Shown: positions 1 through 9,070 of the stretch, piece after piece | How positions within the stretch are numbered: the stretch's first letter is position 1 | Layout of the letters: every line of letters starts with the position of its first letter | DNA from: Eremophila alpestris peregrina | Lineage: Eukaryota > Chordata > Aves > Passeriformes > Alaudidae | Reading direction: 5' to 3' | Assembly: GCA_009792885.1 (NCBI GenBank) | Contig: WMCF01000030.1 | Span: 5,802,119-5,866,118 of the forward strand | Length of the DNA: 64,000 nucleotides | Program-made: the position numbers and the translations under genes | Notes under the pieces: model-generated | The model's input: only the letters and a program-made list of their open reading frames with translations | Database searches by the model: none | Told to the model about the DNA's origin: nothing

Positions 1-909
1 TTCTTGAGCAGAAGGGAACCTTTTTTGGACTGATTATTTTTTGGATGGTGATTTAAGAGAGAAAGCAAGTAGAAACTGGGATTGAGATGTTAAAGGAAGA
101 TGTAGAGATCCCAGAGAGTGGCAGAGAAGAAGAGAAGTGGCTCTGAGGCTGGACATCTTCTTGCTTAATATAGCCACAGACAGACCTAAATTCTCTGGAA
201 CTGGATTTGGGCGGATGCTGCAAGCTTAAACCAAGAAATTGTGGCAGTGATGGCCAGTGGAAGAAGTGGAATATGGAACCCTCTATGGTTCAGGGGGATT
301 TTGGAGTATGCTTCATGGGTGAAGGAAAGGAGTGTGGTGAAGCCCCTGTGTGTTTTCCTTCATGGGTGAAGGTTTTGGAACCCTTGGCCCCAGGAGAAAA
401 TGGGGAAGATTGAAGTGTTGGGTTCTTGGTATTGAGTTGAGCATCCTTGATGAACCCCAGGTGCAGTTTTTGTTCATAATGGTGGTGAGAGCACCAGATA
501 TGGGCAGAGGGAATAATGTTACCCTGATGGACTTTCTTTTTGGGGTGTCATGGGTGACAGGGAGGCATGGGAGGGTGGATCCTTGTGTACTCCCGTGGGG
601 AAAGTCTGTGGTGCAAGAGAGACTTCTCTCTCCCTTGCTGAATTGAAGATTAGTTTTCCAGTGGTGACAAATAGAAGGGAATGTGAATTGTATAAGTTTG
701 TGAGTGTGGAAGGTTTGGAAACCGGGGAAGAGGAGAAAAATGTTCATGAAGGTTTTAATTTCTGTCAATTTGTAGTTGTAGTTTAATAAAATTTGGTTTT
801 TGTTTTTAAAGTCTAGGCCTGCTCTGTTCTCAATCACATCCCACAGCAGTTGTTACCAAGTACATATTCATAGGTGCACTGGCACCATTGCCAGGGCAAA
901 CCTATGACA
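1..909 (+). mobile_element. 3' part of an LTR (endogenous retrovirus-like), cut by the window start
   Basis: The plus strand is purine- and GT-rich up to about 750. It then carries an AATAAA signal at 785-790, a T/G-rich stretch, and a tail reading through ATCACATCCCACAGCAG (832-848) to a terminal CTATGACA ending in CA at 909. From memory, this U5-like tail resembles an LTR that is abundant in songbirds, whose end reads roughly CAAACCATGACA; I cannot confirm the family name. The left end lies outside the window, so target-site duplication and LTR length cannot be tested. A 15-bp motif, CTTCATGGGTGAAGG, occurs twice (311-325 and 358-372), a small internal duplication. The alternative is the 3' UTR of an expressed sequence. 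No gag or pol similarity is visible. Confidence 0.55.
785..790 (+). terminator. Poly(A) signal AATAAA of the first LTR
   Basis: AATAAA is followed by the T/G-rich TTTGGTTTTTGTTTTT. That is the arrangement of a cleavage/polyadenylation signal with its downstream element, and it lies about 120 bp before the proposed LTR end. Confidence 0.5.
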
Positions 910-997
910 CATGGTAACATCAGATACAGTGTTTGGTCCAACATCAGCAGCAGTAAATGGGATTGAGATTCTTTAACCAGGTTTATGACATGAGCTG

Positions 998-998
<1 letters not shown>

Positions 999-1041
<43 letters not shown>
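999..1041 (+). repeat. Poly(T) tract, 43 uninterrupted T
   Basis: A pure homopolymer of 43 T runs on the plus strand. It could be the poly(A) tail of a minus-strand retroposed transcript, but no gene or SINE body is recognisable on its right-hand side (1042-1140). Assembly length of such a tract is unreliable. Confidence 0.95.
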
Positions 1042-1042
<1 letters not shown>

Positions 1043-3193
1043 TGGTGTGCATCTGAGGCAAATGCTCAGGAGTGCCACCTTTCCTTTCCTCTTCATACAC
1101 CACTAACATTGTACTTCACTGCTTATGTCTGCGTAAATGAAAGACTTCACGAACAAGGAACAAAACAAAGGAGATTAAAAGAAACATAATGGCCTTGCTT
1201 AATCCCACCTGAATTAGAAATCTGTTTTTCAAAGTTCAGTTTGTAGCATTGGCAAGAGATAAATGGCTTAAGGGAACAACTCAGACCCTGGTGGGCTGAA
1301 AAGCTCTTTAGAAATGCCTGTGTCTCATCAATGACTGTATGCCTGGAGTCTGTTAAACATTAAAGGCTTTTTATTTTTTCCTTTTCCCCTAAATTGCCTG
1401 GAAAAGGAATTGAAAAAATATAGTCTGAACTTTGATATTAAACACTGTGAGCTGTAAAGGCTAAATCCAACCAGGTAGAGACAGCCCAGGATAAATCTAA
1501 ATCTGCATTAGGTCTCTCCTTCCTCTCCTTCATTCTGTAAATGAATCAACTCTGTTTAAAATAATAATTATATTAACCTTAAACTTAGACACAATAAATG
1601 GTTTGAACTTCTGGGTTTTCCAAAGACAGCAAAATTAAAGGTTTCTTTTGTTCTTAATAGTTCAACTTTCTAGCATCAGAGTGTTTAAATCTCACTTCTG
1701 GTGACAGTAGATTCATTATCCAAAATCAGTGGTAGATGTCCTCTGGTTTCTGGCTCTTTCTACAGGCCACTGATCCTAAACTTATTATTCCATGTGTAAA
1801 AATTCAGAAGACCAAGTTTTCATCTCACTTTGAAGGACTGAAGATAGTTAATTTGAAGTATTTTAATTGGTCATGCATGGCCAGAGCTAGCTGATTAAAA
1901 TGTTTCTTCAGGGTTTTCTTCAACATTCATATTAAATATATTTTGGTACTATTTTATTCCTGTAATTCAAAATGCTTAACTAATTTATCTAATATTAAAT
2001 ATAGATGCCCATTAGTATGTAATCTAATTGAAAAGTACATTTTGAATGCTGGGAAAAATAATTTGTTTGCCTAGCTTATATGGCAACACATTAATAAAAA
2101 AAAGAGTGAGAGAGATGAAACAGGAAAGAAATAGATGCTTTTTAACAAAATAGTAAAGAGTTAGTTGAAACTGAGAAAGAAGATAAAAAAGATACTGGAA
2201 GCATACTGTTTGAGGGGGGGAAAAAAGCAAGAGGTAGTATAATGGGAGGTAGCATATGACCAGAGGCTTGTCAGACAACTTTCACTGACTGCCTGTAAGT
2301 TTCATTCTGACTTTTAGCAATAAGTAGTCAACATGTCTGAGCTAATGTCCTTCCCTTGACATTTCTGTTAGTCTATAATTTCTTGATTTTAAATGTCTTC
2401 CAAATGACATGTAATGTAATGTAAATGAAAGTAAATTGAGATGAGATACTATTCGCATTCATTTTTCAGCTTTTGCTTTGCCTTGATAAAAGGAGGGAAA
2501 AAATTAAAGGCACAAAATCAAGGACAAGTATGCTTGAAATGCACTGTTTGGAGGCTAAAGTATGAATGCTTTAAATTAAGATAAAACTATGTGTAATACT
2601 GAAGAAATGGGTTAAATCTTTAACCTTGTACAGTGCAGGGATGGATACAATATATAGCACATTTTTCCAAGTCATCTTGTCAAAAACATTTGTTCCATAG
2701 TATTAACATAGTGGTAGGTGCTCATAAATATCATGATCTCAAGGTCACATCAAAAGGCACAAAATATTATTTGAAAGTTTCCTTTTGTTCTTTCTTAGTG
2801 GAGGATGCTCCCTCCACTCAGTTTGGGACATATAAACCCACAAAGCAAGTATTTTTCATTATGGTATTTCTGGAAGCTGGAAGACAGAACACGCTTTATG
2901 AAGCGATGTAATTAGTAATTACAATGAACCAAAGAATATACAGGCAATCAAAAATAAAAGCAACTTCATAATAAATTCTCCTAGAAAAAGAGATGTGTAA
3001 TTTACAGTGGTGGAAGCTGGATTATAGACTTCTCTGAGCAAGTGTTAAGATTGCTTGTATTCTTTTAGACTTGTAACCCAAAACAGGTGATGCATGATGG
3101 TTGTGCTGAGCTAGCTTATGTGCCTAAGTCTATGGCAGATGCTAGTCACAATATTCAATAAGCTGAGACTGCAGAGGTATCCTGGAGAGATGG
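1042..3193. other. Unique AT-rich sequence, nothing recognised
   Basis: No repeat family, exon or RNA gene is recognisable. Open frames here are short and have no familiar motif or splice context. Confidence 0.6.
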
Positions 3194-3640
3194 TTGATTT
3201 TCAAGGATCATTTCTTGCCTGCTCAACAATGGTCCAGCCCAGTGTGTAGCAAGTCAAAGAAAAGTAGCAGAAGGACTGTGTGGGTGAGCAAGGAGCTCCT
3301 GATTAAACTGAAACACAGAAAGGAAGCATACAGGATATGCAAGCAGGGACATGCAGCCCTAGAGGAGGATAAAGACATTGTCTGATCATGGGGGGATAGG
3401 GTTAGGGAAGATAAAGCCCATCTGGACTTAAACCTGCTGAGGGATGGGAAGGTCAACAAGGTGGGCTTCTACAGGTACAGCACCAGCAAAAGAAAAACTT
3501 GGGGAAATGAGAGCCAGCTGCTGAAGGGGGAAGGAGACCAGCTGGAACATGACATGGAGAAGGCTGAAATAATGTTTTCTTTACTTCAGCCTTTCATTGG
3601 TAAGAAAGGCCTTCAGGAATTAAGTATGTTTAAGATGTAG
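3194..3640 (+). pseudogene. CR1 LINE ORF2 relic (segment between endonuclease and reverse transcriptase)
   Basis: The frame reads continuously from 3194 to the stop at 3638-3640, with a single internal stop at 3383-3385. The translation carries the landmarks of the linker between the endonuclease and reverse-transcriptase domains of avian CR1 ORF2: a WVSKELLIKLKHRKEAYR block, a KAHLDLNLLRD block, then VGFYRYSTSKRKT, and finally the approach to the RT domain (EKAEIMFSLLQPF). CR1 is the dominant avian non-LTR retrotransposon; its ORF2 protein nicks and reverse-transcribes at target DNA. Neither catalytic domain is included, so this is a dead internal fragment of roughly 450 bp. It is one of few plus-strand CR1 pieces here. 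Recognition is from memory of the family. Confidence 0.8.
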
Positions 3641-3957
3641 TGTTTGCCATATACAGTCATATACTGTGTGAAGGTAACGTACATTGTCAAATGCCATGTT
3701 AATAGGGATATTCAACACATGCTCCTGAACCAGGCAGAGAACATTCATGAAAAGTCAGATGATGTGAAACAGACTGGAGGAATACTAGAACACCTTTTAA
3801 AGGCAGATGTACTGGATACTCAGATCCAGAGGATTAAAAGTTATGTGAGTTATTAATATGTCTTTTCTTTCACTTCCATCTTTCAAATGTTCACCGAAGC
3901 AGAGAAAGATGCAGAAAGATAGAGCCCTATCTTCCCCGCCCCAAAAATACAATGTGG

Positions 3958-4005
3958 TGTTGTGGCTTAACCCAGGGTGGTATCTAAGTACCAGGCATTC
4001 ATCAC
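3958..4005 (-). mobile_element. Short relic of an avian ERV LTR end
   Basis: The stretch TGTTGTGGCTTAACCC (3958-3973), followed by GTATCTAAGTACCAGGCA, resembles the terminal 50 bp of a common avian LTR whose plus-strand form I recall as TGTTGTGGTTTAACCCC, with AACTAAGTACCA a little further on. In that family this end is the 3' end of the LTR, so the relic would lie on the minus strand. Similarity fades after about 4005. It may be chance at this length. Confidence 0.4.
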
Positions 4006-5977
4006 ATGTCTAGGAATAACATAATGTGCATTAGTTAGGATAGTTCTTACCTACCTTCCTTCAACCTGCAGCAGAGTATAGAGAACTCTAGAGGTCTGAT
4101 TCACCTGCTGACACTGGCTGTTTATCTCCTTTGTCTCTATAAGCTGCTTTTGAATTATAACTCTCATAAAATTGCCCGAAGTTACAAAGAGTATAACCAG
4201 GTGTAGCTGCCTGTAACTTCATTAAAAGCAATCCTAAAGCCTGACAGTTTAATGCTTTAAAGGTGTATACATTTTGGTGAATATTGTTCCCTCATCATAA
4301 GCACATGAATGTCACAACTTTCCCTACTAACAAGATTCCCTTTAGACAGCTGACTGAAAGAAAAGCTCACTGTGTGATAAATTAACATGTAAGGAAAATG
4401 CAAATCTTTTAGAGCAATGCTGGCATCCAGCTAGCTACTGAAATATTACCTGGAGCAGTGTAGAGAGGCTCTAGTAGCTGAACCTGTGTGCTGGATTAAT
4501 GACCTGTGAGTGTTAGTAGCTCCTCAAATGCTGTTGCCTGAATGACAGCAACTTTTCTAAAAATCACCTCAGTTAAATGACTCCTACCTGCAATACTCCA
4601 GTCTCCAACAGCTCCCATCCTCCTTTTGGATTGATTTGCAGTCCAAAATGATCAAGCTCCTTGAAAGCTTGCTTATAGGAATGTAAAGTGCATCAGAGCG
4701 CTCAGACTAGGTCAGTGCCCTCAATTGCCAAAGTTCGATGGAAAGTTAAGAGCAGATGTTGGGCTATTGTCAGTGTACGTAGCAAGAAAATTGGATCTTT
4801 GACACTGAGAAGGAGAAACAAACCATTGGTGATGTCATTAAACATACTGATATACCCATAAATACACATTCTACTTAACTGTTAGTGAGGAATTAGAAGG
4901 CAAAATTGTAGAACTATTCTAGCATTAATACTGCCTTGTACTGCCCATGCTATCATTCCTTCAATGTTATATTATTGCTCAGTTAACTGACTCCAGCTCA
5001 CAGATGTTGTCACTACTTGACATATCTCTAAATGCTTTCTTCATAACCATCAACACACACTCTTGTGCAACAAATTGCTGGATCATCTTGAGGTCTTGAA
5101 ACCTCTTCATTACCCATGTGCTTCTATGTCACCTGATAATCTTGCTAATAGGAAAAAACAGGAAATAAACCCATGTTTATCGAGTACCCTTTCTTTAACA
5201 TGTCAGTAATACAGTTTCATTAAAACATGTACTGAATATAATTTTCTTTATCCTCTGAAACACAATTCAGTCTTAATTAATCTGAAGTCATTCTCACATT
5301 CTGACATCATCAGGAGCTGCAGTAGCTTACAAGAACCAGCATGCCTACACTGAAAGTAATACATTTTTATCTCATCTTTTTGTATAGCTCTCTCCATGGT
5401 AGGTTAACTTTGCATATTTCTTTGTATTTAACCAAGGCACTTATGAAAATTATACAATACAGATTGATTTCCAGAGCCTAAGTACTTTTTATTTCTGACA
5501 CCTCTCAATACATATCAGGTATTCTGCACGTAGAAGGAAGTATCTATCATAAATGGATGTAATTCATATGAAATTTGCATCAAAAGAAACCCAAATCCAA
5601 AAAACCGAAACTTCAATGTTTTGAAAGTCATGTGAAATAAACAATAAGCATAGACATAGGGAATAAAAATATGTATTGTTCACGGATTTAATGACAATTA
5701 ATGTTTCCATGGATTTACCTGAAATTATTGTGTGCTTTTTCCCATTATTTATACTTTTTCTATAACTATAAAATACTAAACTCTGGAAAATCTTCTATGT
5801 TGTTTTGGTTCTGTTTTTTATTTTTTCCCCAAAAACTCTGCTCTTGCCGTAAAAATTATACATTATTTGTTAAAAAAAATTTGAACTTGAAATTTAAACA
5901 AATGATACACAGTGAATTGCTTTATTCCCTTCCTCTTACACAAAAAAAATATTTTGCTGGCAGAAAAGGCAACTTGA
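4006..5977. other. Unique AT-rich sequence, nothing recognised
   Basis: No gene, RNA or repeat family is recognised. Long A/T runs near 5860-5950 give only low-complexity reading frames. Confidence 0.6.
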
Positions 5978-6047
5978 ATAAGCAATAAAAACCCTCTATT
6001 TGTCAGATACTCATGCTTATAAATCAAAATTTGTTTTTTCTATACAA
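5978..6047 (+). repeat. 70-bp perfect direct duplication, copy A
   Basis: All 70 bases from ATAAGCAATAAAAACCCTCT to TTCTATACAA are identical to 8723-8792, 2.7 kb away in the same orientation. The flanks of the two copies differ. There is no poly(A) tail and no flush target-site duplication. Confidence 0.95.
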
Positions 6048-6708
6048 TTTTTCTATTATTAACAATTTTTAGTACTTAAATAACATAAATGTCAACAATT
6101 AAAATGGACATGGCTATGATTCTTACCAATGCTGTACATTTTCAAAACAGTCCATTTTTTTTCTTATGTAGATTGGCAAAAAACATTATAATACCTTAGT
6201 ATTTAAAGCATCAACAAATATTCATTTATCTGGCACAAGTTTATTACTATAGAAAAGAAAAAGATAGTCTTATGTCCTCAAGAATTAGGGATATAATATG
6301 TGGCGAACCAGAGTATTTCTCTGGTTCTCCTGGATGTGCAGGAGCCTAGACAGGCGGGGTGATCCTCCCTGGCCTGTGCCTGAAACAGTGGAGGTTTTGG
6401 GTCTCAGCCCATGGAAAAAGCACTGTCAGAGTTGTCTGAGGATTTGGAGGTCACAAGGGTTTGATTTGTGTGATTTTATTATGTCACTGGGTGTGTAGAA
6501 GTAGTTTTATATTTTATTACATAGACATGAATAGAATTAAGATGGTGGCAGATCAATTGATAAGAATCACATTTTCCTGTCCTTCTCTTCCTCTTCCTTT
6601 TTGCAAAGGGTGTTGGGTTCTTAGGATTGGTAAAGGTAAAATTTCACTGCATGACATGGGTTTTAGTTATTGGTGTTTAGAGAAAAACAATGTTACGTAG
6701 GTTTAGAT

Positions 6709-6716
6709 TATAAAAG
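6709..6716 (+). promoter_or_regulatory. TATA box of LTR copy 1
   Basis: TATAAAAG stands about 100 bp upstream of the LTR's AATAAA, the spacing expected for a retroviral U3 promoter with R in between. It is conserved in the inverted copy. Confidence 0.75.
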
Positions 6717-6808
6717 TTCAGGCGCTGTCGTGGGCGGGGGAGAATCCATCTTTCCAGCTGCCTGTGAACATCACGCTGGACAAGAAAGAACTTAGAGATA
6801 AGATGTAA

Positions 6809-6814
6809 AATAAA
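6809..6814 (+). terminator. Poly(A) signal AATAAA of LTR copy 1
   Basis: AATAAA lies in the R region, followed by CATCTGCAG. The same signal is kept in copy 2 (minus strand, 49382-49387). Confidence 0.7.
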
Positions 6815-6927
6815 CATCTGCAGTCAGCAACCCAGATGTTCTCCGACTCCTTCTTTCAAGCATGGGCCGGTGAGAAGAAAGATTTTACATTGTTGGGGTT
6901 AATCTCAGAGGAGATAACTCCGACATT

Positions 6928-6945
6928 TGGCGTCCCTCGGTGGGC
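6928..6945 (+). other. Retroviral primer-binding site, complementary to tRNA-Asn
   Basis: TGGCGTCCCTCGGTGGGC begins two bases after the LTR terminal CA, the canonical position. It begins with TGG, the complement of a tRNA CCA end. It matches the complement of the vertebrate tRNA-Asn 3' end at 17 of 18 positions (recalled tRNA 3' end GCCCACCCAGGGACGCCA); the mismatch is position 11. The match to the tRNA-Lys1,2 site is only 13 of 18. Confidence 0.75.
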
Positions 6946-6964
6946 AGCGACTCCGACAATAATA

Positions 6965-8722
6965 CACAAAAAAAAACCCCTGAATATAAGAAGATTAATT
7001 TCTTTTGTTTGGTTGTCTTCTTTTCCTTCAGGATTAGATGCCATATTGTTACTACTGCCCAAGTCCTGTGTCTTCTCTTGATGGGTTAGAGATTATGGAA
7101 AGAGGCAGTACAGTATTTCTGTGTCTAAAATGCCTGTGTGAACAGAACCATTTTTTCATTTCTGGTAGAGTATGTTTTTAAAGAGAATTATGTTTCAGCT
7201 ACAGTGCTATTTCTCACAGCTGCCAACTGTCTAAATGTATGACTGAGACTTTTTGTAATAGTTTTATCTTGTGATTCCCTGTTGCAGGGATTTATTAACT
7301 AACATAAATTTTGTTATGTAATTGCCCTGCTACTAAAACAGACTACATCAGTCTCTGCCTTTCTTGTTGGAGCTGTTCCACTTTAAATAAATAAATATTC
7401 ACTGGGCCAGAACAAATGAGTGATTGCCTCTATACACCAGTGATTAAGACACTTGCTTGGGAAATACGAGTCAGATTGAAGCTGTGGCTCCAATTGTTAA
7501 TTATACGAAGAAGAAAGGCTCTGACTTGTCCTTTAATTTTGAGCAGCTTACATAGATTGCATGTCACATACAGGTACTTGAATCCCAGTTCTAAATCAGG
7601 CTAATAAGAAATAACTTGACATTATGTAGCTTGTACAGTCGGGACAATTGAGTGTGCTGAGAGGGAAGGAGGAGTCAATACTTCTCTAGTACATTAACAA
7701 AAGCGCTATATGTGTTCCAGCAATTTCTAAAGAAGCATAATGAAATTAAATCTTTCATTGAACTGCATTTGACTGCTCTTCATAAGAGCTATATATTTAT
7801 TTAAAAAGTAGTAGTTAATACTACATTGGCAAAATATATTTTAATTACAAGAACGTATTTTAAGTCCCTTATTCATTATTGTGTGAATATATGTAAAGTG
7901 GATGTAAACTTGTTACAGAAATTCTCTACCCTTAGCCTGTCAAGAAAATAGTTTACCATCACTACAAAAATGGGCACAAAAGTAACAGGGTTTTTTTTCA
8001 CCACTTTTTTTTTTTTTTGGCAATGGGGCAGAGGCACACGTGATGAAAAATTACGCCTTAAGATGACTTCAGAGACGTATAAAATAAACTTATAACCTGA
8101 GAATGTTTTCTAACTGAGAGAATGATCAATACAAGAAAAAAAGGGATATCTTGTGTTCAATTTATATGACCCATTTCCGACCTAAATATGAGGGTAAGAT
8201 AAATCAAAGCCTGAAAGTGGCTATTTCTTTTCACATGTTATAAACCTGCTCTAGATGACCAATTTAGTGTATGCCTGTGTTGTAAATTGCAGTTAAAATG
8301 AACCAAAATCCCTCTTCTCTTGGCAATGTTGAGGAACTGGAAGACATATATATTCCAGTGCCTGATTTCACATACATGTATGTGTATATACACATTTATT
8401 TATTTGCATTCTTATTTGGGTATAATTTTATGGATTCTGTGAAAGCTAATGCTTTTCTTGAACCAGATAGCCTATCTAATTTTTCTAATTTTTCCAAGGT
8501 ATTAGTGTCCTGGAATTTGAAAAGTGACTTCTAATAGGCAACATTTAAAATTAATATTTTTCTCCTGCACTCAGATGCCCAATCAGTAGCTAGTATGATT
8601 TTACTGAGAGATAAAAAAGAAAGAGTTGAGAATTTATTTTAAAATATTCTAGCTTTTCTGTTTATAAAATGACAGAAATAAATACTTTAAACTGCCTTGT
8701 AATTAAATTCAAAACTAGTTTT
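6965..8722. other. Unique AT-rich sequence
   Basis: No gene or repeat family is recognised. It contains a perfect 16-bp palindrome, CACATACATGTATGTG, at 8369-8384, and two T-runs near 7990-8020. Confidence 0.6.
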
Positions 8723-8792
8723 ATAAGCAATAAAAACCCTCTATTTGTCAGATACTCATGCTTATAAATCAAAATTTGTTTTTTCTATACAA
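8723..8792 (+). repeat. 70-bp perfect direct duplication, copy B
   Basis: Identical over 70 bases to 5978-6047. The left flank is CTAGTTTT and the right flank AAAACCAAATTC, both unlike the other copy, so the duplication boundaries are sharp. Confidence 0.95.
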
Positions 8793-8869
8793 AAAACCAA
8801 ATTCTTTTTATAGTCTGCTACTAGATATTCTTATTACGGGAGACATTGTCTTTCAAGTAGTTTAATATT

Positions 8870-9070
8870 TAACAGAAAGCCAATGGAGCCAAGTGACTTC
8901 CTAGTTAATGTGGTTGCCATCAGAATGAGAGAGGAATCAGCATTTTAGCCTATGAGCCAGTTACACATTGCAGTTAGCCAGTAACTTTAACAGCTGATTG
9001 ACAGAAAACAGTTGCTGCTGCACCAGGCTAATCCTCTAACTCAGAATTTAAGAGTGTTATCCTGAATTAT
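8870..9070. promoter_or_regulatory. Candidate conserved non-coding element with PBX/PREP-type site
   Basis: The stretch has balanced composition and no repeat similarity. At 8995-9004 it contains TGATTGACAG, the decamer bound by PBX-PREP/MEIS homeodomain dimers, overlapping an E-box CAGCTG at 8992-8997. Conservation is inferred from sequence texture only and has not been tested. Confidence 0.3.

Larger units (their letters stand above)
6299..6958 (+). mobile_element. ERVK-like LTR with residual primer-binding region, copy 1
   Basis: A 627-bp LTR runs from TGTGGCGAACC at 6299 to CTCCGACA ending at 6925. It is followed by TT, an 18-nt primer-binding site, AGCGA, and a second CTCCGACA ending at 6958. 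The 6-bp sequence ATAATA flanks both sides (6293-6298 and 6959-6964), marking 6958 as the integrated right end. Six-bp duplications are typical of class II (ERVK-like) elements. The LTR has a TATA box and a poly(A) signal about 100 bp apart, with LTR-like spacing. An inverted copy lies at 49271-49900. I count 8 differences over the first 205 or so bases between the copies, about 4%, so both insertions are fairly young. Two overlapping reading frames of 66 and 79 codons are open in U3 of both copies; I regard them as non-coding until shown otherwise. Confidence 0.9.

Noticed and set aside
313..837. 174-codon minus-strand open frame, the longest in the window
   Set aside because: The plus strand is purine-rich here, which removes stop codons from the minus strand. 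The frame runs antisense to an LTR-like element and has no familiar motif.
6928..6945. Primer-binding site for tRNA-Lys
   Set aside because: Only 13 of 18 positions fit, against 17 of 18 for tRNA-Asn.
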